From Eggerthella timonensis (lineage in GTDB: Bacteria; Actinomycetota; Coriobacteriia; Coriobacteriales; Eggerthellaceae), in contig NZ_FXXA01000002.1 of NCBI RefSeq assembly GCF_900184265.1, forward strand, positions 1,072,734 to 1,136,733: a stretch of DNA of 64,000 nt. The letters are read 5' to 3'. How positions within the stretch are numbered: the stretch's first letter is position 1; each line of letters opens with the position of its first letter. This document shows positions 8,022 to 16,160 of the stretch, in pieces. Under the pieces are notes generated by a model, which saw only the letters and a list, made by a program, of their open reading frames with translations, was not told where the DNA came from and made no database searches. The translations under genes and the position numbers were made by a program.

Positions 8022-10658
8022 ATGGGCAATTCGCTGACACGACGCAGTTTCGTCAAATGGGGATCGGCTACTGCAGGCGCTGCGGCATTGGTCGGATTCA
8101 CGGGCTGCGCACCTGCGGGAGACGCGGGTTCCGATGAAGGGGGAGCCGCTCCCGCTGCAGAGGGGAAGGGCGAGTGGAAAACCGGAGCCTGCATGAACAA
8201 TTGCAGCTGCGGTTCTTCGCGTTGCTTGCTCAAGGTGTACGTAGAGGACGGTGTGCCGCTCAAAATACGAACTGACGAGCAAGATGAGGATTCGATCGAG
8301 GTGCCCCAGCGCCGCGCCTGTCCGCGTGGACGCGCGCAGATCAGCAACATCACGTCGCCGGCGCGCATCAAGTACCCCATGAAGCGCAAGGGCTGGAGTC
8401 CTGAGAATCCCAACGGCGAGATGCGTGGCAAGGACGAGTGGGAGCGTATCAGCTGGGACGACGCGCTCGATTACATCGCCGCCGAGATGAAGAAGGCGTA
8501 CGATACGTATGGCAACCGATCGATTCTCGCCGCCGCCTACGACGACATCGGCGACACGTACTTCGATCCGGTCATCTGCCTGCTCAACAGCTTGGGCGGA
8601 GCCGTGCACCACGACATGGGCACCGTTTCGCTCGGTTCGTGGCCGCTTCCCGAACTGTTCATGACCGGCGGCATGCTCAACGCTCCCGACGCATTGTCCG
8701 TCGCCGAGAGCGATCTGCACTTCCATTTCGGCAATAACTGGATGGCCAACAAGGGCGGAAACACCGCATATCAGCTCGACTACGCGCGCGAACAGGGTGG
8801 CAAGGTCATCATCGTCGATCCGTGGTTGAACCAGACGGTACAGGCGGTTGCGGACGAGTGGGTTGCCGTGCGTCCTGGCACCGATACGGCGTTGTGCATC
8901 GGCATGATGTACCATCAGATCGAGAACGGCCTGTACGATCAGGAATTCCTCGACACGTACTGCGTGGGATTCGACGCCGAGCATATGCCCGAGGGGGCTC
9001 CGGCCGAGGACAACTTCAAGGACTACGTGCTGGGCACGTACGACAACGAGCCCAAGACGCCCGAGTGGGCGGAGGCCATCTGCGGCGTTCCAGCCGATAC
9101 GATTCGCCGTCTGGCCGAGGAGATCCACGCAGCCGAGAAGGTGGACTTCTTCGCCGGCCAATCCACGACGAAAATACCTGCGGGTGAGATGTTCGCGCAG
9201 GCATTCTACACGCTCGCCATGATGCACGGCGGCCTCGGCACGCCGGGCAACTACGCCAGCTGGGTCGGTTTGCACGAAGGCATGTCGGGTGCTCCGTTCG
9301 TGTCGGCAGGCGATTCGTCGAACGGCGCGAAGAAGAATCCAGCGAACCCGCTGACGCCTCCTTCCGTCATGTCGACTCCCGACTGGTCGAAGATCGAAGA
9401 CCCTGCGTCATGGGAGAAGATCGATCACACCGAGTGCTGGGTTTCCATCTTGAACGGTGAATACGGTCGCGACATATGGCCCGGCGGCAAGAAGCCGATT
9501 GACATTCATGTGATCTATTCCGGTGGTTATCAGAATTCGCTGAACTCGCTGCCGAACGCCAATGCGGCCATCGAGGTGTTTCGGAAAATGGACTTCGTGT
9601 GGGGCGCGAACCCGTTCTTCGATCCGTCGCGTCAGTATTGCGACATCGTGCTGCCGATTGCCACGTGGTGGGAGAAGGGCAACCTCGCTTGGACGAACAA
9701 CTCCGAGACGGTGTACTGGGCCGATCGCATCATGGAACCGCTGTTCGAGTCGAAGCCCGAGTCGTACGTGGCGGAAGAGCTTGCGAAGCGATTGAATGTA
9801 GACCCTGCGGCCGTGAACACCATGACCGATGCCGAGCGCACGTACACATCGCTTGCCGGCGCCATGTACATGACCGACCACGACACCATGCAATACGCCC
9901 CGCTGTTGACCATCACGCAGGAGGACATCGACGAACTTGGCGTTGAGGGAGCCCCGCAAGAAGGCATCATGACGGTGGCCGAGCTCAAGGAGAAGGGGCT
10001 TTACAAGGCCAAGCGCTCTTTCGGCGACAAGCTGACGAACATCCCGTATAAGGCATTTTACGCCGATCCAGCGGCGAATCCCCTGGCCACATCCACGGGC
10101 AAGTTCGAGATTTACTGCCCGATGCTGTCAGGCTACGTCAACTCGGTTGGCTTCTCCACGATCTCGCCGATCGCGAAATGGCAGATCGGGGATCCCGAAC
10201 AAGGTCAGGGCACCCAAACCGACGAATACCCGCTGCTGTTGTGGACGCCTCATTCGTTGCGCCGCGCCCACACGGTGAACGACAACGTCACATCGCTGCG
10301 CGAGGCGTTCCCGCAGGAATGCTTCATGAGCGAGGTGGACGCCGCCGAGCGCGGCATCAAGAACGGCGATCTCGTGCTTATGACCAGCCCTCATGGCCAG
10401 GTGCTCCGTCCTGCGAAGGTGCTTCCGACGCTCGTTCCCGGTTCGGTGGCGCTGCAGGACGGCGCGTGGATCCAGATCGACGAGGCGACGGGCATCGATA
10501 TCGGGGGCGACCCCAACATCCTGCAGGCGCCGAAGTCTTCCGGCGAAGCGTCCCAATCGTGGACCGGCACGCTCGTGCAGGTGGAGAAGTATACGGGCGA
10601 CATCAAGCTCGATCCCGACAAGAATCGGCCCATCGTCATGCCGGTCGGCGTGGAATAA
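8022..10658 (+). CDS. Tat-exported molybdopterin oxidoreductase, DMSO-reductase family catalytic subunit, substrate unknown
   Basis: 878 residues. The N-terminus has a Tat signal (LTRRSFVKW, residues 5-13) and a lipobox-like GFTGC. Cysteines in ACMNNCSCGSSRC (near residue 55) plus a later one in RRACPRG fit a [4Fe-4S] cluster site, though the extra Cys in the group is unusual for the family. The molybdopterin domains follow (HFGNNWMANKGGN, VAVRPGTDTALCIGMMYH) and a C-terminal dinucleotide-binding domain (ERGIKNGDLVLMTSPHGQV). The Mo ligand is probably the Ser in GTVSLGSW by alignment with DmsA-type enzymes, but I cannot be sure. It heads an operon encoding a DmsB-like, a TorD-like and a NrfD/DmsC-like protein. 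DMSO/TMAO, or an aromatic or other xenobiotic substrate as in other gut Coriobacteriia enzymes, are all possible. Confidence 0.9.
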   Translation: MGNSLTRRSFVKWGSATAGAAALVGFTGCAPAGDAGSDEGGAAPAAEGKGEWKTGACMNNCSCGSSRCLLKVYVEDGVPLKIRTDEQDEDSIEVPQRRACPRGRAQISNITSPARIKYPMKRKGWSPENPNGEMRGKDEWERISWDDALDYIAAEMKKAYDTYGNRSILAAAYDDIGDTYFDPVICLLNSLGGAVHHDMGTVSLGSWPLPELFMTGGMLNAPDALSVAESDLHFHFGNNWMANKGGNTAYQLDYAREQGGKVIIVDPWLNQTVQAVADEWVAVRPGTDTALCIGMMYHQIENGLYDQEFLDTYCVGFDAEHMPEGAPAEDNFKDYVLGTYDNEPKTPEWAEAICGVPADTIRRLAEEIHAAEKVDFFAGQSTTKIPAGEMFAQAFYTLAMMHGGLGTPGNYASWVGLHEGMSGAPFVSAGDSSNGAKKNPANPLTPPSVMSTPDWSKIEDPASWEKIDHTECWVSILNGEYGRDIWPGGKKPIDIHVIYSGGYQNSLNSLPNANAAIEVFRKMDFVWGANPFFDPSRQYCDIVLPIATWWEKGNLAWTNNSETVYWADRIMEPLFESKPESYVAEELAKRLNVDPAAVNTMTDAERTYTSLAGAMYMTDHDTMQYAPLLTITQEDIDELGVEGAPQEGIMTVAELKEKGLYKAKRSFGDKLTNIPYKAFYADPAANPLATSTGKFEIYCPMLSGYVNSVGFSTISPIAKWQIGDPEQGQGTQTDEYPLLLWTPHSLRRAHTVNDNVTSLREAFPQECFMSEVDAAERGIKNGDLVLMTSPHGQVLRPAKVLPTLVPGSVALQDGAWIQIDEATGIDIGGDPNILQAPKSSGEASQSWTGTLVQVEKYTGDIKLDPDKNRPIVMPVGVE

Positions 10659-10670
10659 GGGAGGTGCATC

Positions 10671-11297
10671 ATGGCTCAGTACGCATTCTACTTTGATTCC
10701 AACAAGTGCTCCGGCTGCAAAACATGCCAAGTCGCTTGCAAGGAAACCTACAAGCTTCCGGTAAACAATCTGTACCGCAAGGTGTTGAACTACCAGGGCG
10801 GCACGTGGGAGCAGAACGAGGCGGGCAGCTACGTGCCCAACGGCGTGTTCGGCTACTTCGTCTCCATGGCCTGCAACCACTGCGTCGATCCGGCGTGCGT
10901 GGCGAACTGCCCGACGGGCGCCATGCAGAAGGACGAGGAAACCGGCATCGTGTGGACCGATCACGAGGTGTGCATCGGCTGCAAGACCTGCCAGACCGTA
11001 TGCCCCTACGACGCCCCGACGTACGGCGAAGAAGAGGGCTACATGATGAAGTGCGATATGTGCAAAGCCGAGGTTGAAGGGGACGGCAAGCCTATCTGCG
11101 TCACCGGCTGTCCCATGCGCGCACTCGATTTCGGCACGCGCGAGGACATGATCGCGAAGTACGGGGAGGGCGACGTGGAAGTGGAGCCCCTGCCGAAGGA
11201 CACGACGCATCCGAACCTCATCATGAACCCGCACCGCAACGCCCAGAAGACGGGCAGCGGAACAGGCGCGCTCGTGAACCTGGAAGAAGAGATCTAG
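10671..11297 (+). CDS. DmsB-like four-cluster ferredoxin subunit
   Basis: 208 residues with four cysteine groups typical of DmsB/PhsB-type electron-transfer subunits: CSGCKTCQVACK (about 14-25), CNHC...CVANCPTGA, CIGCKTCQTVCPYDAP and CDMC...CVTGCPMRAL. Each group contributes to one of four [4Fe-4S] clusters that carry electrons from the membrane anchor to the molybdoenzyme. It starts 12 bp after the catalytic subunit with AAGGGAGG before the ATG, so it is in the same operon. It has no signal peptide and would be co-exported with the Tat-tagged catalytic subunit. Confidence 0.93.
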   Translation: MAQYAFYFDSNKCSGCKTCQVACKETYKLPVNNLYRKVLNYQGGTWEQNEAGSYVPNGVFGYFVSMACNHCVDPACVANCPTGAMQKDEETGIVWTDHEVCIGCKTCQTVCPYDAPTYGEEEGYMMKCDMCKAEVEGDGKPICVTGCPMRALDFGTREDMIAKYGEGDVEVEPLPKDTTHPNLIMNPHRNAQKTGSGTGALVNLEEEI

Positions 11298-11307
11298 CGG
11301 CTTTGGT

Positions 11308-11337
11308 GCCGGGCGACCGTTGCGGCGGTCGCCCGGC
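11308..11337. terminator. Hairpin after the FeS subunit, possible attenuator
   Basis: An 11-bp stem GCCGGGCGACC / GGTCGCCCGGC with no following T-run, 10 bases after the FeS subunit stop and inside the putative operon. It may stabilise the upstream mRNA or reduce read-through. Confidence 0.45.
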
Positions 11338-11404
11338 TGTTCGGGCTGGGAGACGTCTCGAACAGCGGGATGAAGCTCTCAAGAGGGTTTCGATCGCAGA
11401 ACTT

Positions 11405-11542
11405 GGCACGAATTTTCGGTTTGGGCGCAAAAAACTCCTTCAGAACATGCGGTTTCGGCTTGATGTTCGAAAAAGGCCAGGTCGCTCTTCCCGAACTTCG
11501 GTCTCGCAGCTGTTCTTTGTACCCAAACCGCAAATTCGTGCC
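11405..11542 (+). repeat. Long inverted-repeat element A
   Basis: Arms at 11405-11431 and 11516-11542 (27 nt) pair at 24 of 27 positions around an 84-nt loop. Just inside the 5' arm is CTCCTTC...TGCGGTTTC (11435-11456), and CCAGGTCG is at 11477-11484; both recur in other elements of this set. The element fills the gap between the FeS subunit and the chaperone gene, so it should be transcribed with the operon. No protein is encoded. Confidence 0.8.
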
Positions 11543-11613
11543 AGAATAGGCTCGTTCGACCGAAACGATGAATGAATGTGCCATATGAGACGGCAGTACC
11601 AAAGGAGGCATCA

Positions 11614-12312
11614 ATGAGTATCCCGTACGACCAGGAAACGCTTGCGTGCGTGGAAGCGTGCTTCGCTGCCGCCTCGCGTCTGCTGTATTGCGAGCCGGAC
11701 GATGCCGAAGTGGCCGGTCAGGTGGAGCAGCGCATGTTCGCGGAGGCTCCATTCGGCATGGACGATGCCCACGTGCGCGCGGGCTTGACGGCAATGGATG
11801 CCTGGTGCGACGAACCGTTCGACGAGGAGCGCCTGGCTGCTCTCAAGCGCGAATGGTTCCGGTTGTTCGTGGGTGCTGGAACGCCCGACGCTCCCAGTTG
11901 GGAATCGTTCTACGTCGATCCGAACAGCCAGCTGTTCAGCAAGCACACGCTTGAGGTTCGTGCGTGGTACCAGCGCTATGGTTTGAAGATCGAGCGCCTT
12001 CACGCGGAGCCCGACGATCATCTGGGCCTCATGCTGGGGTTCGTCGGGCATCTGATAGGGCTTGAGGCCGAGGCGCGTGCCGAGAACGACGAGCGGCGTG
12101 CGGCTGAGCTTGCGCACGATCAGGAGGCGTTTCTCGTCGAGCATGTACTACCTTGGCTTGCGGCCTGGCGTTACAGCGTGAACGAGCGCGCGGCATCCAA
12201 CTACTTCCGAGGCGCGGGCGACTTCGTATTCGGCCTGTGTGCATGCTATGCTCGGCGATTCGACGTTGCATTCGACGAGGATGGGCAGGTGTTCAAGCGC
12301 ATGGGCGGCTAG
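11614..12312 (+). CDS. TorD/DmsD-family molybdoenzyme chaperone
   Basis: 232 residues, all-helical in appearance, within the usual 200-230 range. Family signatures include LKREWFRLFVGAGTPDAPSW and the later EPDDHLGLMLGFVGHLIG, matching the E(P)xDHLxxML motif. Such chaperones bind the Tat signal peptide of the cognate catalytic subunit, aid cofactor insertion and hold back export until folding is complete. The ATG at 11614 has AAAGGAGG five bases upstream. It follows element A and probably belongs to the operon begun at 8022. Confidence 0.88.
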   Translation: MSIPYDQETLACVEACFAAASRLLYCEPDDAEVAGQVEQRMFAEAPFGMDDAHVRAGLTAMDAWCDEPFDEERLAALKREWFRLFVGAGTPDAPSWESFYVDPNSQLFSKHTLEVRAWYQRYGLKIERLHAEPDDHLGLMLGFVGHLIGLEAEARAENDERRAAELAHDQEAFLVEHVLPWLAAWRYSVNERAASNYFRGAGDFVFGLCACYARRFDVAFDEDGQVFKRMGG

Positions 12313-12370
12313 CCAGAGGGAGGGCGAGGCCCTATCATGGACTGAACGACTTCGGGGGAGAGGAGTTGAA

Positions 12371-13243
12371 GTGTTCGGGACTTTGGTGGTGCTCTACCTG
12401 TTCCTTGGGGGATGCGGGGCGGGCATCATGTTCGTGACGGCAATCTGGTCGCTCGCATTCCATCGAAGCGTGCGGCGCTCGCAGGCTCAAACGAAAGCGT
12501 TCGACGATCTCAAAGCCCGGTGCTTCGGCGCCGGCTTCGTCGTTCTGTGTCTAGCAGCGCTGTGCCTGTTACTCGATCTTGGGCGTCCCGAGCGGGTGTT
12601 CATGCTGTTCACTCGACCGACGCTTTCTATCCTGTCGTTCGGTTCGTTCACGTTGCTGGCGAACCTTCTAGTGGCGGGGTTTTTGTTGGCCGTGAACGTG
12701 CTGTACATCCCATTCGTCCATGCGCCCGCGCGCAAAACGGGCGAAGCGGTGTGCGCGGCGGCGTCGTTGCTCATGATGGGGTACACGGGCGTGTACGTGG
12801 GCAGCATCGAGGCCGTTGCGCTGTGGTTCAACGTGGCGGTGCCGGTGCTGTTCGTGTTGTCGTCGCTGTCGGCAGGCCTTTCGTCAGTGTTCGTGCTGAG
12901 CGCGTTCGGGCGGGACGTGCGGCTGCTCGACGATCGGCTGCTTCGGCTCCATAGTGCGCACCTTGTCGTGCTGGCGCTCGAGGTGACGGCGCTCGCCGCG
13001 TTCGTGGGGTTGGCGTACCTCGATCCGTTCGCCCACGCGTCGTTGGCGGTGCTGTTCGATCCGGAGGGGCTGGGCCCATGGTTCGTCGTGGGGCTGATGG
13101 GCTTGGGCCTGCTCGTCCCGTTGGCGAGCGAGGCGTATGTGGCGGCGACGAGTCGTCTGGTGCGGCTGTTGCCGGTGGATGCGCTGTGCATCGCGGGCGG
13201 GCTGCTGCTGCGGTTCTGCGTTGTTTGGTCGGGGATGCATTGA
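12371..13243 (+). CDS. NrfD/DmsC-type quinol-oxidising membrane anchor
   Basis: 290 residues from the GTG at 12371, chosen for the GAGGAG upstream; it encodes about eight transmembrane helices. LDLGRPERVFMLFTRP near residue 75 resembles the LGRP motif of NrfD/PsrC/DmsC proteins, placed near the quinol site. It should oxidise menaquinol and pass electrons to the DmsB-like subunit. It closes the four-gene operon (catalytic, FeS, chaperone, anchor), a gene order repeated at 58-63 kb. Confidence 0.85.
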   Translation: MFGTLVVLYLFLGGCGAGIMFVTAIWSLAFHRSVRRSQAQTKAFDDLKARCFGAGFVVLCLAALCLLLDLGRPERVFMLFTRPTLSILSFGSFTLLANLLVAGFLLAVNVLYIPFVHAPARKTGEAVCAAASLLMMGYTGVYVGSIEAVALWFNVAVPVLFVLSSLSAGLSSVFVLSAFGRDVRLLDDRLLRLHSAHLVVLALEVTALAAFVGLAYLDPFAHASLAVLFDPEGLGPWFVVGLMGLGLLVPLASEAYVAATSRLVRLLPVDALCIAGGLLLRFCVVWSGMH

Positions 13244-13330
13244 AGATGCGCGGTTGCCGCCGCTGAGCAAGCTGGTTATCTTGTACAATGCGGGACGGAT
13301 GGTCCCCTGTAGACGGAGTAGGGAAGTGGC

Positions 13331-13777
13331 ATGGCATTATTCGAGATAGACGAGTCGTCGGGGCTGCCCGTGTGGGTGCAGCTGCGCAACCGGTTCGTCT
13401 ACTTGATCAAGACCGGCCACTACCAGCCCGGGGACCAGCTGCCCAGCGTCCGCACGCTCGCCGCCGAAGCCGCCATCAACTACAACACCGTGAGCAAGGT
13501 GTACATCAACCTCGAGCACGACGGATACGTGGAGTCGGTTCGAGGGCGCGGTGTGTTCGTCCGTGATATCGGGAACCTGGCTGCCGACGACGTGCAGTCC
13601 ATCGCCGATACGGAAATCGAGGAGAGCATCAGGCGGTGCCTCGCTTTGGGCATGACGCTTGATGAAATCATGTTGAGGATGATCGACGTCGCCCATCGCG
13701 TCCAGCAGGACGTGGAAGGCGGCGCGAGCATGAGACGGGGCTTGTATGAAAAATCGCAAAGGAAAGAATCAAACTGA
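13331..13777 (+). CDS. GntR-family (YtrA-type) transcriptional regulator
   Basis: 148 residues. An N-terminal winged helix (PVWVQLRNRFVYLIKTGHYQ, then LPSVRTLAAEAAINYNTVSKVY, residues 12-70) is followed by a short helical tail without a large effector domain, as in the YtrA subfamily that regulates neighbouring membrane-protein genes. Its last 32 bases overlap the start of the SPFH gene, so the two are co-translated and the regulator probably controls its own operon. The ligand is unknown. Confidence 0.88.
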   Translation: MALFEIDESSGLPVWVQLRNRFVYLIKTGHYQPGDQLPSVRTLAAEAAINYNTVSKVYINLEHDGYVESVRGRGVFVRDIGNLAADDVQSIADTEIEESIRRCLALGMTLDEIMLRMIDVAHRVQQDVEGGASMRRGLYEKSQRKESN

Positions 13778-14717
13778 CGCGCCGGCCGCCAAGCCGTTCT
13801 CCATCGAGAAGTACAACTCGCGCACCGACCGACGCACGTCGCAGAACGGCTCGCTCATGTTCTCGGCGTTCGTGTTCGTGGTGGCGCTCGTGCTGGCCAT
13901 CGCCGCGGGCTACCTGATCGCCGGCGCGTTCACCGTATGGGTGGTGCTCGTCGGCTTCGCGCTGGCGTGCCTGGCCGAGATGTCCATCCACATCGCCATG
14001 CAGTGGGAGCGCGTGGTCGTGCTGCGGTTCGGCAAGTTCAGCCGCTCGAAGGGCCCCGGCCTGTACTTCACCATCCCCTTCATCGAGCAGACCGCCCTCA
14101 AGGCCGACCAGCGCATCATGGTCACCGGGTTCGGCGCCGAGGAGACGCTGACGAGCGACCTCGTTCCCATCAACGTGGACGCCGTGCTGTTCTGGATGGT
14201 GTGGGACGCCGAGAAGGCCTGCCTCGAGGTGGAGAACTACTACAACTCCGTGTCGCTCGTGGCGCAGACTGCGCTGCGCGACGCCATCGGCCGCGCGAGC
14301 GTGTCGGAGGTGGCCATCCGCCGCAACCAGCTGGACCAGGAGCTGCAGGAAGTTATCGAGGAGCGCACGTCGCTGTGGGGCGTCACCGTGCTGTCGGTGG
14401 AGATCCGCGACATCGTGATTCCCCAGGAGCTGCAGGAAGTCATGTCCACCGAGGCCCAGGCCGAGCGCGAGAAGAACGCGCGCATGGTGCTGGCCGAGGT
14501 GGAGAAGGACATCTCGGCCATGCTCGTGGACGCGGCGCACGTGTACGAGGAGAACGAGGTGGCCCTGCGTCTGCGCACGATGCACCTCTTGTACGAGAGC
14601 GTGAAGGGATCGGGCGGCACCGTGGTCATCCCGAGCGCCTACAGCGAGGGCTTCAGCGACGCCGCCCTCAACAACATGACCGATTCCCTGAAGACGCCGA
14701 AGGTTCCGAAGGGGTAG
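13746..14717 (+). CDS. SPFH/band-7 (stomatin-like, slipin) membrane protein
   Basis: 323 residues. Two hydrophobic segments (about 35-80) precede the band-7 domain (about 80-260), recognisable from ERVVVLRFGKFSRSKGPGLYF, DAVLFWMVWDAEKA and a coiled segment rich in E/A/K (AQAEREKNARMVLAEVEKD). Slipins oligomerise under the membrane and organise membrane microdomains or partner proteases. No NfeD-type protease gene is adjacent. Start at the ATG at 13746, inside the end of the GntR gene. Confidence 0.9.
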   Translation: MKNRKGKNQTDAPAAKPFSIEKYNSRTDRRTSQNGSLMFSAFVFVVALVLAIAAGYLIAGAFTVWVVLVGFALACLAEMSIHIAMQWERVVVLRFGKFSRSKGPGLYFTIPFIEQTALKADQRIMVTGFGAEETLTSDLVPINVDAVLFWMVWDAEKACLEVENYYNSVSLVAQTALRDAIGRASVSEVAIRRNQLDQELQEVIEERTSLWGVTVLSVEIRDIVIPQELQEVMSTEAQAEREKNARMVLAEVEKDISAMLVDAAHVYEENEVALRLRTMHLLYESVKGSGGTVVIPSAYSEGFSDAALNNMTDSLKTPKVPKG

Positions 14718-14761
14718 TGAACTACGCGTCAGCGTGCGCATTGTCGCCTGGCGCCTCGCGC

Positions 14762-15331
14762 CTAGCAATCCACCTGGGTGAGCTCGCCGGTGTCGGAGTC
14801 CATGATGAAGCCGGCCACGCGCACGTGAGGCGGCATGACGGGGTGGTTCGTCACCATGTCGACGCTCTTGCGCACGGCCTCCTCGGTGTCGCCGAAGCCG
14901 GCCAGCCATTTGTCGAAGTCGATGCCGCAATGCCGCGCGAACTCGATGCGCTCGGCCGACACGCCGAGCCGCTCCATATTCGCCACCATTTCCTTGCCGC
15001 TCATGTGCTGTGCGCCGCAGTTCGTGTGGGCCACGATCATGATGTCTTCCACGCCCAGCTCGCACACAGCGATCAACAGTGAGCGCATGACGCTGCCGAA
15101 GGGGTGCGCCACTTCGGCGCCGGCCACCTTGATGATTTTCGCGTCGCCGTTCTTCAGCCCGAGCGCAGCCAGCAGCAGCGCGGTGAGGCGCGTGTCCATG
15201 CACGACACGATGGCCAGCTTCTTGTCGGGGTACTTGTCGGTGGCGTAGCGCTCGAACTCGCGACGCTCGACGAACGAGTGGTTGTGCGCGAGGATGCCGT
15301 CAATCGTGAGGGAGATGGGTTCCTGTTCCAT
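14762..15331 (-). CDS. Beta-class carbonic anhydrase
   Basis: 189 residues. Zinc ligands and active-site residues are visible in SCMDTRL (Cys and the Asp-Arg dyad, near residue 44) and in HTNCGAQHM (His and Cys, near residue 101). The enzyme interconverts CO2 and bicarbonate in the cytoplasm. The short length and spacing fit the small plant-type/cab-type beta subgroup. It is convergent with the SPFH gene and stands alone. Confidence 0.93.
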   Translation of the reverse strand: MEQEPISLTIDGILAHNHSFVERREFERYATDKYPDKKLAIVSCMDTRLTALLLAALGLKNGDAKIIKVAGAEVAHPFGSVMRSLLIAVCELGVEDIMIVAHTNCGAQHMSGKEMVANMERLGVSAERIEFARHCGIDFDKWLAGFGDTEEAVRKSVDMVTNHPVMPPHVRVAGFIMDSDTGELTQVDC

Positions 15332-15396
15332 GTGAGCCTTCTTTCGTGTGAACCCCCATGATAGCGCAACCCGTCCCCGGGTATCGCACGAACGAA

Positions 15397-15412
15397 TGTT
15401 TCACGTGAAACA
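15397..15412. other. parS site (ParB binding), perfect
   Basis: Exact TGTTTCACGTGAAACA in the non-coding block upstream of carbonic anhydrase. The flanks extend the palindrome (GAA...TTC), as at 46804. A second site lies 0.6 kb away at 16018. Confidence 0.93.
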
Positions 15413-15454
15413 TTCGGGAGGGAACGGCGGGCGGAGTCGGAGGCGGTCTCTCGC

Positions 15455-15603
15455 GTGCGGTTTTCGCCCAAATGTTGCGGATTCGACCTCCTGCCGCTCC
15501 CGTGCCTTCCCGATGACGCGTGTTTTCCCAGGTCGTTTCTCACCTTGTCGCCTTGCGATCCTCCGCGCGCTGCGAATATGCAACATTCGAGTGAAAACTG
15601 CAC
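15455..15603 (+). repeat. Long inverted-repeat element G
   Basis: Arms at 15455-15485 and 15573-15603 (31 nt) match at 25 positions; most differences are transitions, so many would be wobble pairs in RNA. The 87-nt loop has CTCCT just inside the 5' arm (15488) and CCAGGTCG at 15528-15535, shared with elements A and F. It lies in an 829-bp gap without a believable gene. Confidence 0.72.
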
Positions 15604-15638
15604 CGAATGGGGGCGATCAGGGAGTTGTCGGGAGCCAT

Positions 15639-15665
15639 GCGTCGAGCGGATGGCTAGTACAAATG
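15639..15665 (+). repeat. Direct repeat of the flank of the parS site at 16018
   Basis: These 27 bases match 15993-16019 at 21 positions, all six differences being transitions, and end in the same AGTACAAATG that leads into parS at 16018. Here the sequence that follows is not parS, so this may be a decayed duplicate of a parS block. Confidence 0.5.
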
Positions 15666-15752
15666 CACTAACTTCACGATCAGGGCGCAACTGCCCGACG
15701 GGTCGCACCCGCCTCGCGAGCCCTGCCCCTCGTGCTTCCGAACGGGGCGCCG

Positions 15753-15915
15753 ATGGCAAAAAACAACCGGATTCGGGTGTTTTCGGCCGGGCCACAGCCG
15801 CATCTGGAGGTCTTGTCCCGCATAATGCCTGTTCACGACGAGCTCCGTGCTGCTGGAAGCACCCGGCCCCGCTAAGGCAGCCCGAAAACATCCGAATCCG
15901 GTTGCTTTTTGCCAT
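15753..15915. repeat. Long inverted-repeat element B
   Basis: Arms at 15753-15786 and 15882-15915 (34 nt) match at 32 positions around a 95-nt loop, the best-preserved long stem in the window. The arm contains the AT-rich run GGCAAAAAAC. It lies 150 bp after element G, in the gap between carbonic anhydrase and rubrerythrin that is also bounded by two parS sites. No protein is encoded. Confidence 0.85.
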
Positions 15916-16017
15916 TTCGACAGCGTGCGGATGCACTGCGGGTGACGAACGGGCGCAGAGTCCGTTGGAGGCGGGTCAAAACCGGGGATTGTGCGTCGAA
16001 CGGGCAACCAGTACAAA

Positions 16018-16033
16018 TGTTTCACGTGAAACA
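16018..16033. other. parS site (ParB binding), perfect
   Basis: Exact TGTTTCACGTGAAACA upstream of the rubrerythrin terminator. Its left flank is repeated at 15639-15665. Confidence 0.93.
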
Positions 16034-16107
16034 TCGGGAAGAGCGGCGGCGGGGCGGGCTGAGGCTTTATCGGCGCATCGTGAGAAGCGCATCGTGCCCC
16101 AGATATG

Positions 16108-16136
16108 GAAACGGCCACCCGAGGGGCGGCCGTTTC
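16108..16136 (-). terminator. Hairpin downstream of rubrerythrin
   Basis: GAAACGGCC / GGCCGTTTC stem, 25 bases after the rubrerythrin stop on the minus strand. The T-run is poor, so efficiency is uncertain. Confidence 0.55.
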
Positions 16137-16160
16137 GCTTGGCAGATGGAAAAACGGGGC

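Noticed and set aside
15332-16160. Origin of replication in the parS-flanked island
   Set aside because: No DnaA-box cluster or AT-rich unwinding region was seen, and dnaA/dnaN are not adjacent.
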